Origin: Isoetes taiwanensis
Lineage: Eukaryota > Streptophyta > Lycopodiopsida > Isoetales > Isoetaceae
Reading direction: 5' to 3'
NCBI GenBank assembly: GCA_021234155.1
Contig: JAJEKV010000064.1
Location: forward strand, 7,876,001 to 7,940,000
DNA length: 64,000 nucleotides
The notes beneath the pieces are model-generated. The model saw nothing but the letters and a program-made list of their open reading frames with translations, was not told the DNA's origin and did no database searches. A program made the translations under genes and the position numbers. Below, piece by piece: positions 35,245 through 45,615 of the stretch; position 1 is the first letter of the stretch, and each line of letters opens with the position of its first letter.

Positions 35245-36388
35245 TTATAATCAATAGGAAGTGGGCCATGCTTGCCCTCTTCTCCATCCCGGATCCCCAT
35301 AATTATCAGTCCAGGAAGAGATTGTCGACCAGTATTATGAAATTTAAGTCGATCCTGATACATACAAACGATGAGAAGATGTCTTCAAACTGCAGATGGC
35401 AAAATGGAAAAGCATGCTCACTTCCATGTCCTGATATGTCGGGAGTTGAAACAGAGGTGATGAGAATCGTATTTTTAAAAGATCTTGCAAATTTGCAACA
35501 GATTGTAGAATATGGTGCTTTTCTGGCTTGAATGATGGATTGTCCAAGAGCTTCTCCATGCTGCAAACAACATCTTTCATATTTAATTACACAAAAAAGC
35601 AAACACACTTAAAATTAACCTTTGCTTAGTAATCTTACATGGGCCATTTTGAGCCATTTTTGCCTTTAAGAGGTAGACCAACTCCTCAATTATTTCTCGT
35701 ATGTAAAATCCAACCTAGCAATATGAACCAAAGATCAACATCTATTCAACATCATTTCAACCCTTTAAGAATTCTCCAAGATTAGACTGATACACAAGAG
35801 ATTGGACTAGTTTGTTGATGTTACTCTGACCTATGCACTTTTGCTCATTTTTATGTATTGAAACAAAGTGTTACAGGCCTGTTGAACCGATCGCCTGAAT
35901 TGTAAGAATCTCGATCAAGTGACTTAGAATGCAGCATGTCATCACCAGCATGGAAGAAGGGTATACCGTGTTTACAATACAAGTTAGATGCCAAAATATG
36001 GAAGTACTGACAGATGGAACAAAAGGAGTTTACGTGCATGCCAAGAAAACTTAGGTCTCTATATAGTACTTGACAATGCCTCCCTATTCACTCTTCAGGG
36101 GAGGATTCAATAAGCTCGGACAAACCATAGAGACTACTTTGAATATTGGAGTACCTGTCCCAGTGCCACAATGCTTGTTGCCAAGTTGTTCATTCTGCAA
36201 CGTTGATCCAGACTGACTTCATCTGTTGCCTGGAAGCCAACCTCAAGTTTAAAAACCATGGTGTTAAATTGAAATAATGTGGACATTTTCTAGTTCAAAT
36301 AAGCATCAATCAACATGTTTGAACTGCTCACCTTCATCATAATGATGTCGAAAAGTGTCTTGTTGTCATGTGCCGAGACATAATTTAC
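35245..36388 (-). CDS. limit dextrinase (pullulanase-type), central-to-C-terminal exons
   Basis: Five exon segments on the minus strand belong to the gene ending at 8181: 36388-36332 ([19 protein letters not shown]), 36229-36155 ([25 protein letters not shown]), about 35966-35878 ([26 protein letters not shown]), about 35715-35640 (LDFTYE..GVGLP) and 35560-35422 ([19 protein letters not shown]..). A further exon, 35355-35245, reads [28 protein letters not shown] is the conserved GH13_13 region with the active-site HD pair, and FFHAGD.ML.SKS is a family signature. Oddities: the GIPFF exon is preceded by AC, not AG; the LDFTYE exon needs a frameshift and contains TGA where a conserved Trp is expected. 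N-terminal exons (the gene is normally about 900 residues) were not found up to 42.1 kb. A weak candidate at about 36945-36845 (SYGELASDVQI) is uncertain. The allele may be damaged, or the sequence may hold errors. Confidence 0.85.
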
Positions 36389-38190
36389 CTGCAAATGTAA
36401 GAACACAAGCATGTAGGAATGAGGTGGACATTCTTGGCATATTAAACCTATCATATATTTTGTCTTTGCTGCACAGACAAGTCAAATCTATTATTCTTAT
36501 TGTCAGCATAATCGATATTCCTACAATTTGATGGAATCTCTATGTGGAGAAAAGGAAGATGAAATATATGGTGGTATGACATAGTAATTGTTTCTTCTTA
36601 AAAGAACAATTTGAGGTAAGGAAAAAGGAATTTGAGGTGTTAAAATGACACTAACTTAGAATTTGATAGCATCTTCGTAGACTGCAGTAATATTATTTGG
36701 CATAGATTGCAGTATTATTTTAGACCATTGTATACCATTGTGATTATCCTTTTAGCTTTCCATCCCGACCTTGTTTACGATCTTATTCGACAGCAGAATG
36801 ACACAGACAGAATGATACAGACAGAAATGATTATTACCTCAGAACATTTTTGGTTTTGCTGCTGCTGCTGCAATTTGTACATCAGATGCCAGTTCTCCAT
36901 AGCTGGAAAGTGCATCGATTTGTTGGGATTTGTTTTCATGCTAACAAAGGTGCAACAAATTGTGATGGGAAAAGAACCTGGAAATAGGAATGTTAACTGA
37001 GATTGAGATATGTAGCCAAATAATTTTAAAGTTTTCATGGCTCATCTTTGATTTCTATTCAAAACTGATCTACAGAGCTTTCCTCAAGATTTTAACGGTT
37101 TTGCCATCGCCAGTTCTCAGCCTTAACTTGCAGCTAAATATGTGAACTTACCTCAATCCTTAGCAGGATTCTTCTAGATGGCTAAACTTTCCCGTGCAAT
37201 TCGTCAAATGTTATGAGCTCAGACCAACTGTCATTCATGTTGGAAAGTTTCTGAGTTCTCTTAATGTGCGCCCTGCAGGTTGAATATAATACTTGAGTTC
37301 ACAGCAAACCAATGAATCTCCAGTATATGTAGCATAATAACAGGGGGTTTTTTTTGTATTTTTGTACAGTTTTTGCTATGGTTTTCATATGATTTGATGG
37401 GCGTATTGCGCGAGGTGTACTAATCAGTATATCTAGAGTGTTCCTAGTATTTTTTTGATTAAAAATCCATTTCTCCATGGTTTACCCCTAACTTTCCTTT
37501 GTGAAAAGTCGAGCGCATGCAAAGCTCGATTCTTCTATTCTAGGGTTTCTTTGTTCTTTTATTCATTCCTTTTTGTTTTTTCGTTCCGTCCCGTCTTTGG
37601 AATCAAGGATTCATTTGCCTATGGCGGTCATGGAAAGACAGAAGACCTTCTTCCGAATCGTGTACTAGCACCTATGACAGTCATGGAAATACAGAAGATC
37701 TTCTTCCGAATCGTGTACTGGCACAGAATCGTGTATTGTTGAAGGCATGGGCATTTCGTACCGTTTACTTGATGATTAGGTTTGAGCTTCTTTTCTCCTC
37801 TAAGTGCGCATGGCATTTTCCGTAAATTTAATTCATGCGGATGATTACGAATGCCGAAATGTTCCTCGATGCACCACCGGAAAAAGCCCCGGTTTCAAGG
37901 AAAGTAGGTGAAGAAAGAGTAATGTCTCGAAGCCATCATCGTGATAAAGCAAGAAAGAGTTTTCTCTATTGAAACAAGGCCAATTCACTATATTCCAAAC
38001 CCCGCAACAAGTGTGCGAGCTAAAACATCATTGGCGAAGTGTTCACCATTCCCGAATTGACTCAAGTTTCCATCCTCCAAAGAACAAAACTAGTAGAAAT
38101 TGAACCGTGGCATCGATCTTGTCTTGATAATTCCAAGCTCCCGGTTAATTTCCTTCCTTTGATGTTTTGGTCAATCAAAACTTGGAGTTC
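36389..38190. other. no firm gene; possible intron and upstream region of limit dextrinase
   Basis: Minus-strand candidates at about 36945-36845 and 37258-37135 have splice-like borders but carry stops and do not clearly match limit dextrinase. A 53-54-bp tandem duplication (GTCATGGAAAKACAGAAGAYC unit) lies at 37627-37730. No gene is called. Confidence 0.4.
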
Positions 38191-38197
38191 AGGACTT

Positions 38198-39240
38198 GGG
38201 TTTTCTGTGTAGTTGGAACTGGATACCGTATGTGCTTCTTGTTTGCCTTTGTCATTTTCCACAAGGCCCATTAGCAATAAGCTGAAATTCCTCTTATCTC
38301 CACAAGGCCCATTAGCAATAAGCTAAAATTCCTCTTATCTATGAATGCAAATCCAGCTTGGGAAATGGTAAGAATGATAAAGAATTTATGACAGGGAATT
38401 TTATGTAGAGTAGTTGGCATTGGTTAAGAATGATAAAGAATATAAAGAAAGGGCGGCTGAGCCCTGAGTCATGCAGTCCCTTTGAGAACATTATACTGGC
38501 ATCTGCAGTTGTGGCTTCCAATAAAACCGATATGCGACTCCACGATTACCTTTGCATTCCGACCTTATATTTGGAAGCGGTAAACTTTATATACTATGCT
38601 GCTTTAAGAAATGATGGCAAGACCAAATGATGTAATCATAATCACAGGTATGCATTTTTTAAAATGCCAGGGCTTGATTTTTTTTAATGTATGATCTCTA
38701 TTTTATTTACTTATTCTGGTTATGCATTTGCCAATTTAGTGATGTATGATCTTTGTCTCATTTTATTTGTGCTATACATTCACGAAACATGACTCTGGGC
38801 AAAGCTATTGCACATGATCTGTCTAAGAACCAATACACTATTAGCTGGTTTTCTGTGTAGTTGGAACTGGATACCGTATGTGCTTCTTGTTTGCCTTTAT
38901 CATTTTCCACAAGGCCCATTAGCAATAAGCTGAAATTCCTCTTATTTTCACAAGGCCCATTAGCAATAAGCTAAAATTCCTCTTATCTGTGAATGCAAAG
39001 GCAGTTGGGCAATGGTGAGAATGATAAGGAATTTTATGACAGGGAACTTTATGTAGAGTAGTTGGCAGTGGTTAAGAATGATAGAGAATATAAAGAAAGG
39101 GCAGCTGAGCCCTGAGTCATGAAGAATTGTTGCAGTCCCTTTGAAAACATTTGTTTGGCATCCGCAAATGTGGCTTCCAATAAAACTGATATGCAGCTCA
39201 CGGATTACCTTTACCTTACCTTTACCTTGAAGCCTACAGA
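38198..39240 (+). repeat. tandem segmental duplication (about 650-bp period)
   Basis: The stretch from GTTTTCTGTGTAGTTGGAAC (38198) through CTTCCAATAAAACCGATATG (about 38530) recurs from about 38848 to 39190 with small changes. Each unit also contains an inner repeat of CCACAAGGCCCATTAGCAATAAGCT. It lies directly upstream of the UDP-glycosyltransferase fragment, so the duplicated piece may derive from it. Confidence 0.75.
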
Positions 39241-39289
39241 CTTGGCTGTCTTCTTCTTCACTCAATCGGGAAAACTAGCAGTGATCAAT

Positions 39290-39640
39290 AAGGGATATGA
39301 AATATTGTTCTGACAAAAACATGTTCTATATTGAACTAGTAAAAACAAGGGCAATCAGAGATATTCTAATGCAGAGTTCAAGTTATTTAGAAGTGAGACC
39401 ATTATTGCCATCTTCATTTTTGGGCTTAGGAGATAATGAAGAAGAAATGAGAATATCAGACAAAAGGTACCTAGAGTGGTTAGTTAAATAAAAAACAATG
39501 TCAGTATTACATGTGTCATTTGGATCATGAGGCTATTGCGGGATTTTTAAGCCATTGTGGTTGGAATCCGACGTTCGATTCCCCAGGGGGGTTTTACCGC
39601 TTGTATATTTTTTGCGAATGTGTGTAAGAGATGCTTCTAC
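39290..39640 (+). pseudogene. UDP-glycosyltransferase pseudogene fragment
   Basis: Family 1 glycosyltransferases attach UDP-sugars to small molecules. One frame gives SSYLEVRPLLPSSFL, then EEMRISDKRYLEWLVK, a stop, and SVLHVSFGS. An overlapping frame then gives DHEAIAGFLSHCGWNPTFDSP, the PSPG-box core (HCGWN) that contacts UDP-sugar. Normally about 60-80 residues separate the VSFGS and HCGWN motifs; here they directly abut, showing an internal deletion. With the stop and the frame change this is a dead gene piece, on the opposite strand from limit dextrinase. Confidence 0.75.
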
Positions 39641-42029
39641 AATATTGTAAATGTGTTAAGATGTCCTACCATAAAAACCATGTTGTGTTCGGGCCCAAAA
39701 ATACACATTACCTCATTTAACTCATTTAATACAGTCTCTCTCATTGTTTCTAATATAATATCATTATAATTTAAACGACCTGTTTATATGCAATACCTTT
39801 TCTAAGGCGCTGAATGTGCATTGCTCTTTGGATTAGCCCAAGCTTGGGGGAGTTTGCTTTGTTAGGGACCGAAGGGCCCAAAAAAAAATTTCATATAACA
39901 AACAACACATATCTACCATTAATATTAATTAACACAAACCATTGCATTTAACACATTCAAATTAAAATCCCCCTGAAACCCCCTTTGGTTTGGGTGCATA
40001 TTCACATGGGGGGTGACTCCGGGCATCGAGAGTTGTTGGATAGGCATATTCACCCTTTATTCCTTAATCTACACCGTACATAAAATTCCTCGTTTGTGGG
40101 GTATCCATGTACAAAATTTGCTATACTGTATAACAAGATTTACATACTAGAAACTAACTCATTGCTTCATATTATCATAATCTAATAAACTAACTACGAG
40201 GTAGTATTACTTTCCTCCACGAAAAGAATCAATAATTCTATTTGAAACATTTATCACCTATAGAGTAGCTATAGCAATAATACAAATGTTCATTAGCAGA
40301 AATTTCAGAATTTTCACAAATGCAACATCACTAAGGCCTTTTATTTGTGCAAATTGGAAGCTTTGCTATTCTAACTTTGCAAAACTTGCAAGCCTGAACG
40401 TGGGGCAGAGAATGAATATAAGATGCAAAATATTAAGAGTCATTAACCTATGAAAGCAAGGTGATATAAAGCTTCAACATTTTTGAAAGTTTACCTGGAA
40501 CAACACTCTGGAATGATCCAAATGACAGATACCTTGAATTGGACCTTGAACTTTTTGTATATGCCATCTGAGCTTAAAGAATCTGAACTTTTTCTGCAGG
40601 GATTTCATTCACTAAAGCCGTTTTTGAGTTACTTTACAAAATTCAATATAATATATTGATCATAAGAAGAAGAGAATGGTACCTTTTCTTGGCAGAGCGC
40701 CTCTCCATTTGCCAACTCCAGAAACATCATGCTTCACGAATGCAACTCTAACACTATTTCATGCAGATCCTGATGTGCCCTGTTCTTCCTCGTCTTTTAA
40801 ACCAGAACAACACCAGGTTCTGAAGAAACACCACGTTTTGCTTCTGGCTCCCTGGCTCGCGGTTTTGCCAGACCTTCAATCTTTGCTTGCTTTCTTCATG
40901 GCAAATTTAGACCTTCAATCTTTGCATCCTTGCTTTATACATGATGCAAGCCGTTTGTACTCAGAACTCCAGTAATAAAGAAAAAACCAATCCATGATGC
41001 AAGCCTCTTGTACTCAGAACTCCAGTGATAAAGAAAAAACTCTACAATTTTCTTCCTAGCATACCTTCACCAAAGGGTCGGCAACGGCATATTGTTCTGG
41101 CTATCGGTTACACGGTAAGAAGATCTTTGCCCAGTAACGACGGTGACTGCCAATTTAAGGGTGTTAGCAGGTTTACAACAGTTTTCAGAATATACCAGGC
41201 ATATATCATCCTTAGAAGATGCTAAAAACCCACTCAGCGAGGGTTTGCCCCCTAGGGGCACAAATAAACAAAAAAAAAATATTTAACATGAAATGGAGAT
41301 CCTTTCGTGACAATTCTATAACCTTAACAAGCACAAGATGCCTCGATACTTGAGTGCCAAATGGTTTATCGTAAACACACCACCTCATATCTTTATAAAC
41401 TTGCCTAGCTTGCTATACATAAAACGCAAGTCAAGTTAAAGATGTATGTTACATAGATCAAGTGTATTTGACCATCAACGACAAATTTCGCATACGTATA
41501 GTTTGAAATCAAACTCAAATGTTACTGACTATGTCTATGCTTATGCATATAATGTGGCAAAACTTAAGTATAACCCAACCAAGCCTAATGCAACTTCATC
41601 CACAAAATGAATCTACCATTATCTATAAAGGATTCTATGCATTAAAATACTAAGCCCACCATGGCGACATAGATGCTCAGATCGAACTCGACATAACTCA
41701 TATGAAACTTCTTGGGTGGCCAAATCCAAAAAGTGACAAGTAGAATACATAGTTAAATCCCCCAGTCTGGATATCTCAAGGGTATAAAGCATAATTAATC
41801 AATATAGGAGAGCCTAGAATGAGTACAATCATAGTCTACAATATAGATTCTCTCAAAGAAGCCTATTTAACATATAGAATACTTATTAAATATCTTAAGC
41901 TATACAAGTAATTTCGATAGACATTGCTCACCTGCTCTCATATATCCACGCCCATTGCATAGGTTAATTTCGATTGTGTAGCGCTGACTTTTTTCCAGAC
42001 ACCAGTCAAGCTATATAAGCCCTTACCTT
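39641..42029. other. no recognised gene
   Basis: AT-rich. A 55-bp tandem repeat (CATGATGCAAGCC..TACTCAGAACTCCAG) spans about 40938-41040. A 65-codon minus-strand frame at 41261-41067 looks mildly coding but matches nothing I know. No RNA gene was seen. Confidence 0.4.
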
Positions 42030-42134
42030 ATCACTAGACCTGTCCCATGATGGACCATTAAAGGGCATTTTGAAGGTTCACAAAAAAAATCATATAAAAT
42101 CAACAACACAAAAACTAGCCAAACCCTTTCTAAG
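42030..42134. repeat. dispersed repeat, inverted copy of 6370-6490
   Basis: CTGTCCCATGATGGACCATT through AACTAGCCAAACCCTTTCT matches the reverse complement of about 6370-6480, including the central A-rich run. CACTA-2 is inserted immediately after it. Confidence 0.75.
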
Positions 42135-42680
42135 ACACTACAAGGAACAGTCGACGTTCAACGACGTCCAGACGTTGAACAATGACGTCAAGTCGTCGAA
42201 CAACGACGTCAACGTCGTTGAACAACCTTTACGTCGTTCATCGACGACGCCCAGGGCTGACGTGTCGCGACGGCCCGGCGTGGCATGGTCTTTTGCCAAG
42301 CCTGGCACGCTGCGGTGTAGACACGCCGCCACGACGCCGCTTATCGACGCCGCTGCAGACTGACCTGGCCCACCATGCCCGCGTGGGCACCTCTTTGTGG
42401 ACAAGCCGGCACGCCGGCGTGTTCGACATCGCCGCCATCGACGCCGATAAACGACGCCCCGCAAAGCCGACGTGTTTACCATGCCCGCAAAGGCACGGTC
42501 TTTGTGGACAAGCCGGCACGCCGGCCGTAATTCGACACGTCATTGTCGCCGATGAACGACGACATATAGAGCCGACGTGTCGCTACCGGCCGGCGTGGGC
42601 ATGGTGTCAGTTGCCAAAGCCGCACGCTTACGTGGCTAGACACGTCATTTAGACGTCGTTCATCGACGTTCAGCAGAGAA
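42135..42680. repeat. CACTA-2 palindromic subterminal repeats, block 1
   Basis: Many variants of ACGTCGTTGAACGACGT and its half-sites (GACGTC, CGTTCAACG, CGTCGTTCATCGACG), GC-rich against AT-rich flanks, are interleaved with GGCACGCCGGC-type palindromes. Such arrays are usually the binding sites of the TnpA-class protein. Long frames through this block in both strands (42182-42652 and 42138-42543) are repeat artefacts. Confidence 0.8.
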
Positions 42681-42859
42681 TGCATTAGTTTGTTTCAGTG
42701 CAAGGTCTGTCGGTTCGTTTAACTGATCACATCTGGCTTCTGATAATGGCAGCTGACATAACAGAAACTTGTGCTTGTTTAACATAACAGAAACAACATA
42801 CAATACAAATAACACAAATAAATAAATAAAAACTGATTGTTTCCATTCATAAAAAAAGC

Positions 42860-43198
42860 TTATACATTACTTATGTCCATCCTGAGAACGTGACAGTTTG
42901 ATGCAACCATTTGCATCATTATCTGCACCATTAACGTCGTTTTCTCTTTGTTTGGCTCGGTGAGCCATTCTACCAGTCGTTCCCCGCAGGGAACGCCAGA
43001 TGTTAGTGCAATCAGAACCTCATTTTCACTCATCTTTGCCACGGTGGTGAAGGGAGGGTTCTCAGCGGGAGAAGCAGGGGGGTTGCTGGAGGTGTCTTCC
43101 CTTGGAGGAGGAGGAGGATTACTGCTAGAAGGAACATATCGCGTGAAGGTGGTCTTTAACTGCCGGACCATTATAGCAAGATAGGCAAGAACACTCAA
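42860..43198 (-). CDS. uncertain small gene in CACTA-2
   Basis: A 112-codon minus-strand frame between the two palindrome blocks: hydrophobic start, a Pro-rich middle (SSNPPPPP..), then SENEVLIALTSGVPCGERLVEWLTEP and a VQIMMQMVASN helix. The latter part faintly recalls helical repeats near the N-terminus of NFX1-type zinc-finger proteins. This is too weak for a family call, and a chance frame is possible. Confidence 0.25.
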   Translation of the reverse strand: MSVLAYLAIMVRQLKTTFTRYVPSSSNPPPPPREDTSSNPPASPAENPPFTTVAKMSENEVLIALTSGVPCGERLVEWLTEPNKEKTTLMVQIMMQMVASNCHVLRMDISNV

Positions 43199-43246
43199 AA
43201 GATAAGAATAACAGCAGCTACTGATGGATCCACTTATAACGTGGAT

Positions 43247-43278
43247 GTAGGGTTAGGGTTAGGGTTAGGGTTAGGGTT
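43247..43278 (+). repeat. short TTAGGG-type telomere-like array
   Basis: About five GTTAGG units in a row, followed by TTCG. The unit is six bases (TTAGGG), not the seven-base TTTAGGG of most plants. It lies inside CACTA-2 between palindrome blocks, so it is interstitial and not a chromosome end. Confidence 0.85.
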
Positions 43279-43319
43279 CGTATTTGGCACCAGCACCATG
43301 CCACGACATGCATGTTGGA

Positions 43320-43615
43320 CACACAAGCACAGGTTGTCGTTTAACGATGTTATGATCATTAGACGTCGTTGAACGACGTCTTGATCATCTGACGTGGCAT
43401 CTGAGGGGGCATCTGACGCCCCCTACCTGACGTGGCATGCCTAGGTGTCAAGCCACACCAGTTAGACGTCGTTCAACGACGTCTTAGCTGGTAACTGACG
43501 TGGCATATGAGGCGGCATCCGGCGCCCGTCTTGACGTGGCATGCACGCGTCAAGCCACGTCGGCTTGGCGTCGTTGAACGACGTTGTACAGACGTCGATA
43601 AACGACGTTAAATAT
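43320..43615. repeat. CACTA-2 palindromic subterminal repeats, block 2
   Basis: Further GACGTCGTTCAACGACGTC palindromes (near 43367, 43464, 43567, 43590) alternate with CTGACGTGGCAT..GCGCC segments that repeat about every 95-100 bp. This is continuous in style with block 1. Confidence 0.8.
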
Positions 43616-43814
43616 GGCGGGAACCCGACCGGGTTATTTTTTCCATTCCATTGTTATTTTGTCTCATTGCTTTCGGTTTATTTTTGCGCCCGTGGGTCTT
43701 CATAAGGTAAGATCTCTGCTAGTTTGTTAATCTTTGTGGTTTTAGAGTTAAACACCTCCAAATGCTAATAGATTAGAAGATTGAATCTTGAAAGTATGTT
43801 AAAAACTTGAGGGA

Positions 43815-43998
43815 TGCATGATCAAGGTACGAAGCCGGCTCCATCCCGAATGGAGAAGACTAGACGTGTCGGGTTTATGCACCTCGAACGTAAGTTTCAA
43901 TCTTCATAGGTTACAAAAAGATTTGAAAGGTTATGTGAATAAGGTATCGGGTCGACTCCATTTCAAATGGAGAGGACTAGATGTATCGGGTTCGGGCA
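43815..43998 (+). repeat. direct repeat of about 120 bp, two units
   Basis: AAGGTAYSRRGYCG..CTCCAT..AATGGAGARGACTAGAYGTRTCGGGTT occurs at about 43825 and 43940. It forms a 67-codon open frame that is probably not a gene. It lies just upstream of the SET-domain gene. Confidence 0.6.
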
Positions 43999-44159
43999 CC
44001 CTTCAATCAAATGCTTTCTAAATATCATAAACGTTGTATCAATCTAAATCTTAAGAAGAAACATTTGATAAAATCTAAAAAAAAACATGGATATTTATAT
44101 TTATTATATTATTACATGGTTTTTTATTAATATTTTTATTGTTTACTAGTAAAAACAAC

Positions 44160-45488
44160 ATGGACGAACGTCAGAAGGAATTTGAACGTAAAGTGAGACA
44201 GAAAGCTTTGAGAAGGTTACATGGCGACTTAGCGCAAAAGAATGTTACCCCAACAATTGCCACAAATAGTCCAATTAGACCCAGTGGACCGAGTCTTCCT
44301 AGAGGCTTTGGTGGTGTGCATGAAATGAATGCCGCCGATGTATGTACAATAAACATGTTTCGAATGATTAGTTAACTTTATATCTTGATGTTACTTTTTT
44401 TTTTTTGCAGTTGTACTTGACAGAGCGGTTATATTGCAATTGTTCCATGTGCAAAGGACAAATAAAACGGATGAGAAAGACTGTCCTCGACCATGTTGAT
44501 AAATATGGTGAATGCCCGACAAATCCAGTGCTCTCGGACGCACATGTGGGGTATTCCAACGAGGTATAATACACGAATCTCATGAACTCGAATCAACTAC
44601 TCTCATGTACTTGAATCGACGTCTTAACTTAGTTTGCTTGTATTTTGTTAGGAAGAAATTGAGAATGAAGTGAGCTCGAAGCAATATATAGATTTTGGGG
44701 TTATGTTGTCATTGGAAGTAGATGATGTTGATACTATGAATGCGTTCATAGAAAACCCTACAAAAAGAAAGCCATCAACTTCCGCAAAGAGTATCCCATT
44801 ACGTGATAGAACTCGTCGTGCAATGGTCGTTGCCAAGATTGGAGGGAATGACAATGTTCATCAAAATTGGAATGTACTAGATCATGTAGAAGAAAATAAT
44901 CTTCCACCTTCACTAGTCCATTTGGTCCAGCCCTTTACAGACAAAGATCGTAAGAAATTCAATGCATGGCCTAGAGGCAAGCCAATTATTTATGGGGAGC
45001 AATTTACATATTGGGGTAGGCAGTACATGATTAAAAATAAATCGGGTCCCCTCTTGGCCTCGATTATATATTATGACGAATACAAAAGTCAAAGATGGTA
45101 TGACTGTTCCTTTAATGCCATATGTAGGTCCTGAATATAACTCAGACACTTGGCATAAATTGAGTAAGCATCAGTGGCGCATGCTCATCTATGGCCTAAA
45201 TTCAAATGCACGAACAATATCCAAGCCCGGTGACTCACGCAAGCTTCACATATATTGATGGTCGCCCCTCGGTTGCATGGAAACCTTGCTGCTTTTATTA
45301 ATAGCTCTATCGAGAATCCTGAAGCTACCAATTGTGAATTTGTCGAGGCAAACAAAGACCAAGAAGAATTTTTTAGGCGTAAAATTGACGGGAGATATAT
45401 CATGGTTTATGCTATAAAAACTTTGTGTATTGGTGATGAATTGTTCATTGAATATGAATACGGTAGACCAATACCGGAGGTCCTTTGA
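44160..45488 (+). CDS. SET-domain protein gene inside CACTA-2 (frame-broken)
   Basis: Exons: 44160-44339 (starts MDERQKEFERKVRQKALRRL), 44411-44563 (zinc-finger-like LYCNCSMCKGQIKRM, similar to the TNP2 N-terminal finger) and 44652-about 45488. The last exon holds an acidic linker, then TVPLMPYVGPEYNSDTWHKL, YIDGRPS, GNLAAFINSSIENPEATNCEF and VYAIKTLCIGDELFIEYEYG. The last three match the SET-domain pattern YIDG, N-x-x-FIN-S..NC and G(D/E)EL...Y, i.e. the SAM-binding and catalytic core of protein lysine methyltransferases. Two frameshifts (about 45080 and 45268) interrupt it. The TNP2-like finger joined to a SET domain suggests a chimera or capture. The stop at 45486 is followed by a TTCTCC microsatellite. 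Confidence 0.6.
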
Positions 45489-45527
45489 TGATGTACTCAA
45501 ATTACTCATATAATTTTCGTCGGAATG

Positions 45528-45615
45528 CACCCTTCTTCTTCTCCTTCTCCTTCTCCTTCTCCTTCTCCTTCTCCTTCTCCTTCCCTTCTCCTTCTCCTTC
45601 TCCTTCTCCTTCTTC
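45528..45615 (+). repeat. (TTCTCC)n microsatellite
   Basis: An imperfect run of TTCTCC/CTTCTC units. Long Arg- or Pro/Ser-repeat frames through it are artefacts. Confidence 0.9.

Noticed and set aside
37135-37258. Minus-strand segment with splice-like borders as an upstream limit dextrinase exon
   Set aside because: Contains a stop in the best frame and shows no limit dextrinase motif.
41067-41261. 65-codon minus-strand frame (GFLASSKDDICLVYSEN)
   Set aside because: Mildly coding-like but no family match and no partner exons.
42182-42652. 156-codon frame in a GC-rich area and its minus-strand shadows
   Set aside because: The frame is made of palindromic subterminal repeats of CACTA-2 and has no domain.
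43247-43278. Chromosome end or telomere
   Set aside because: Only about five units, with transposon sequence continuing on both sides.
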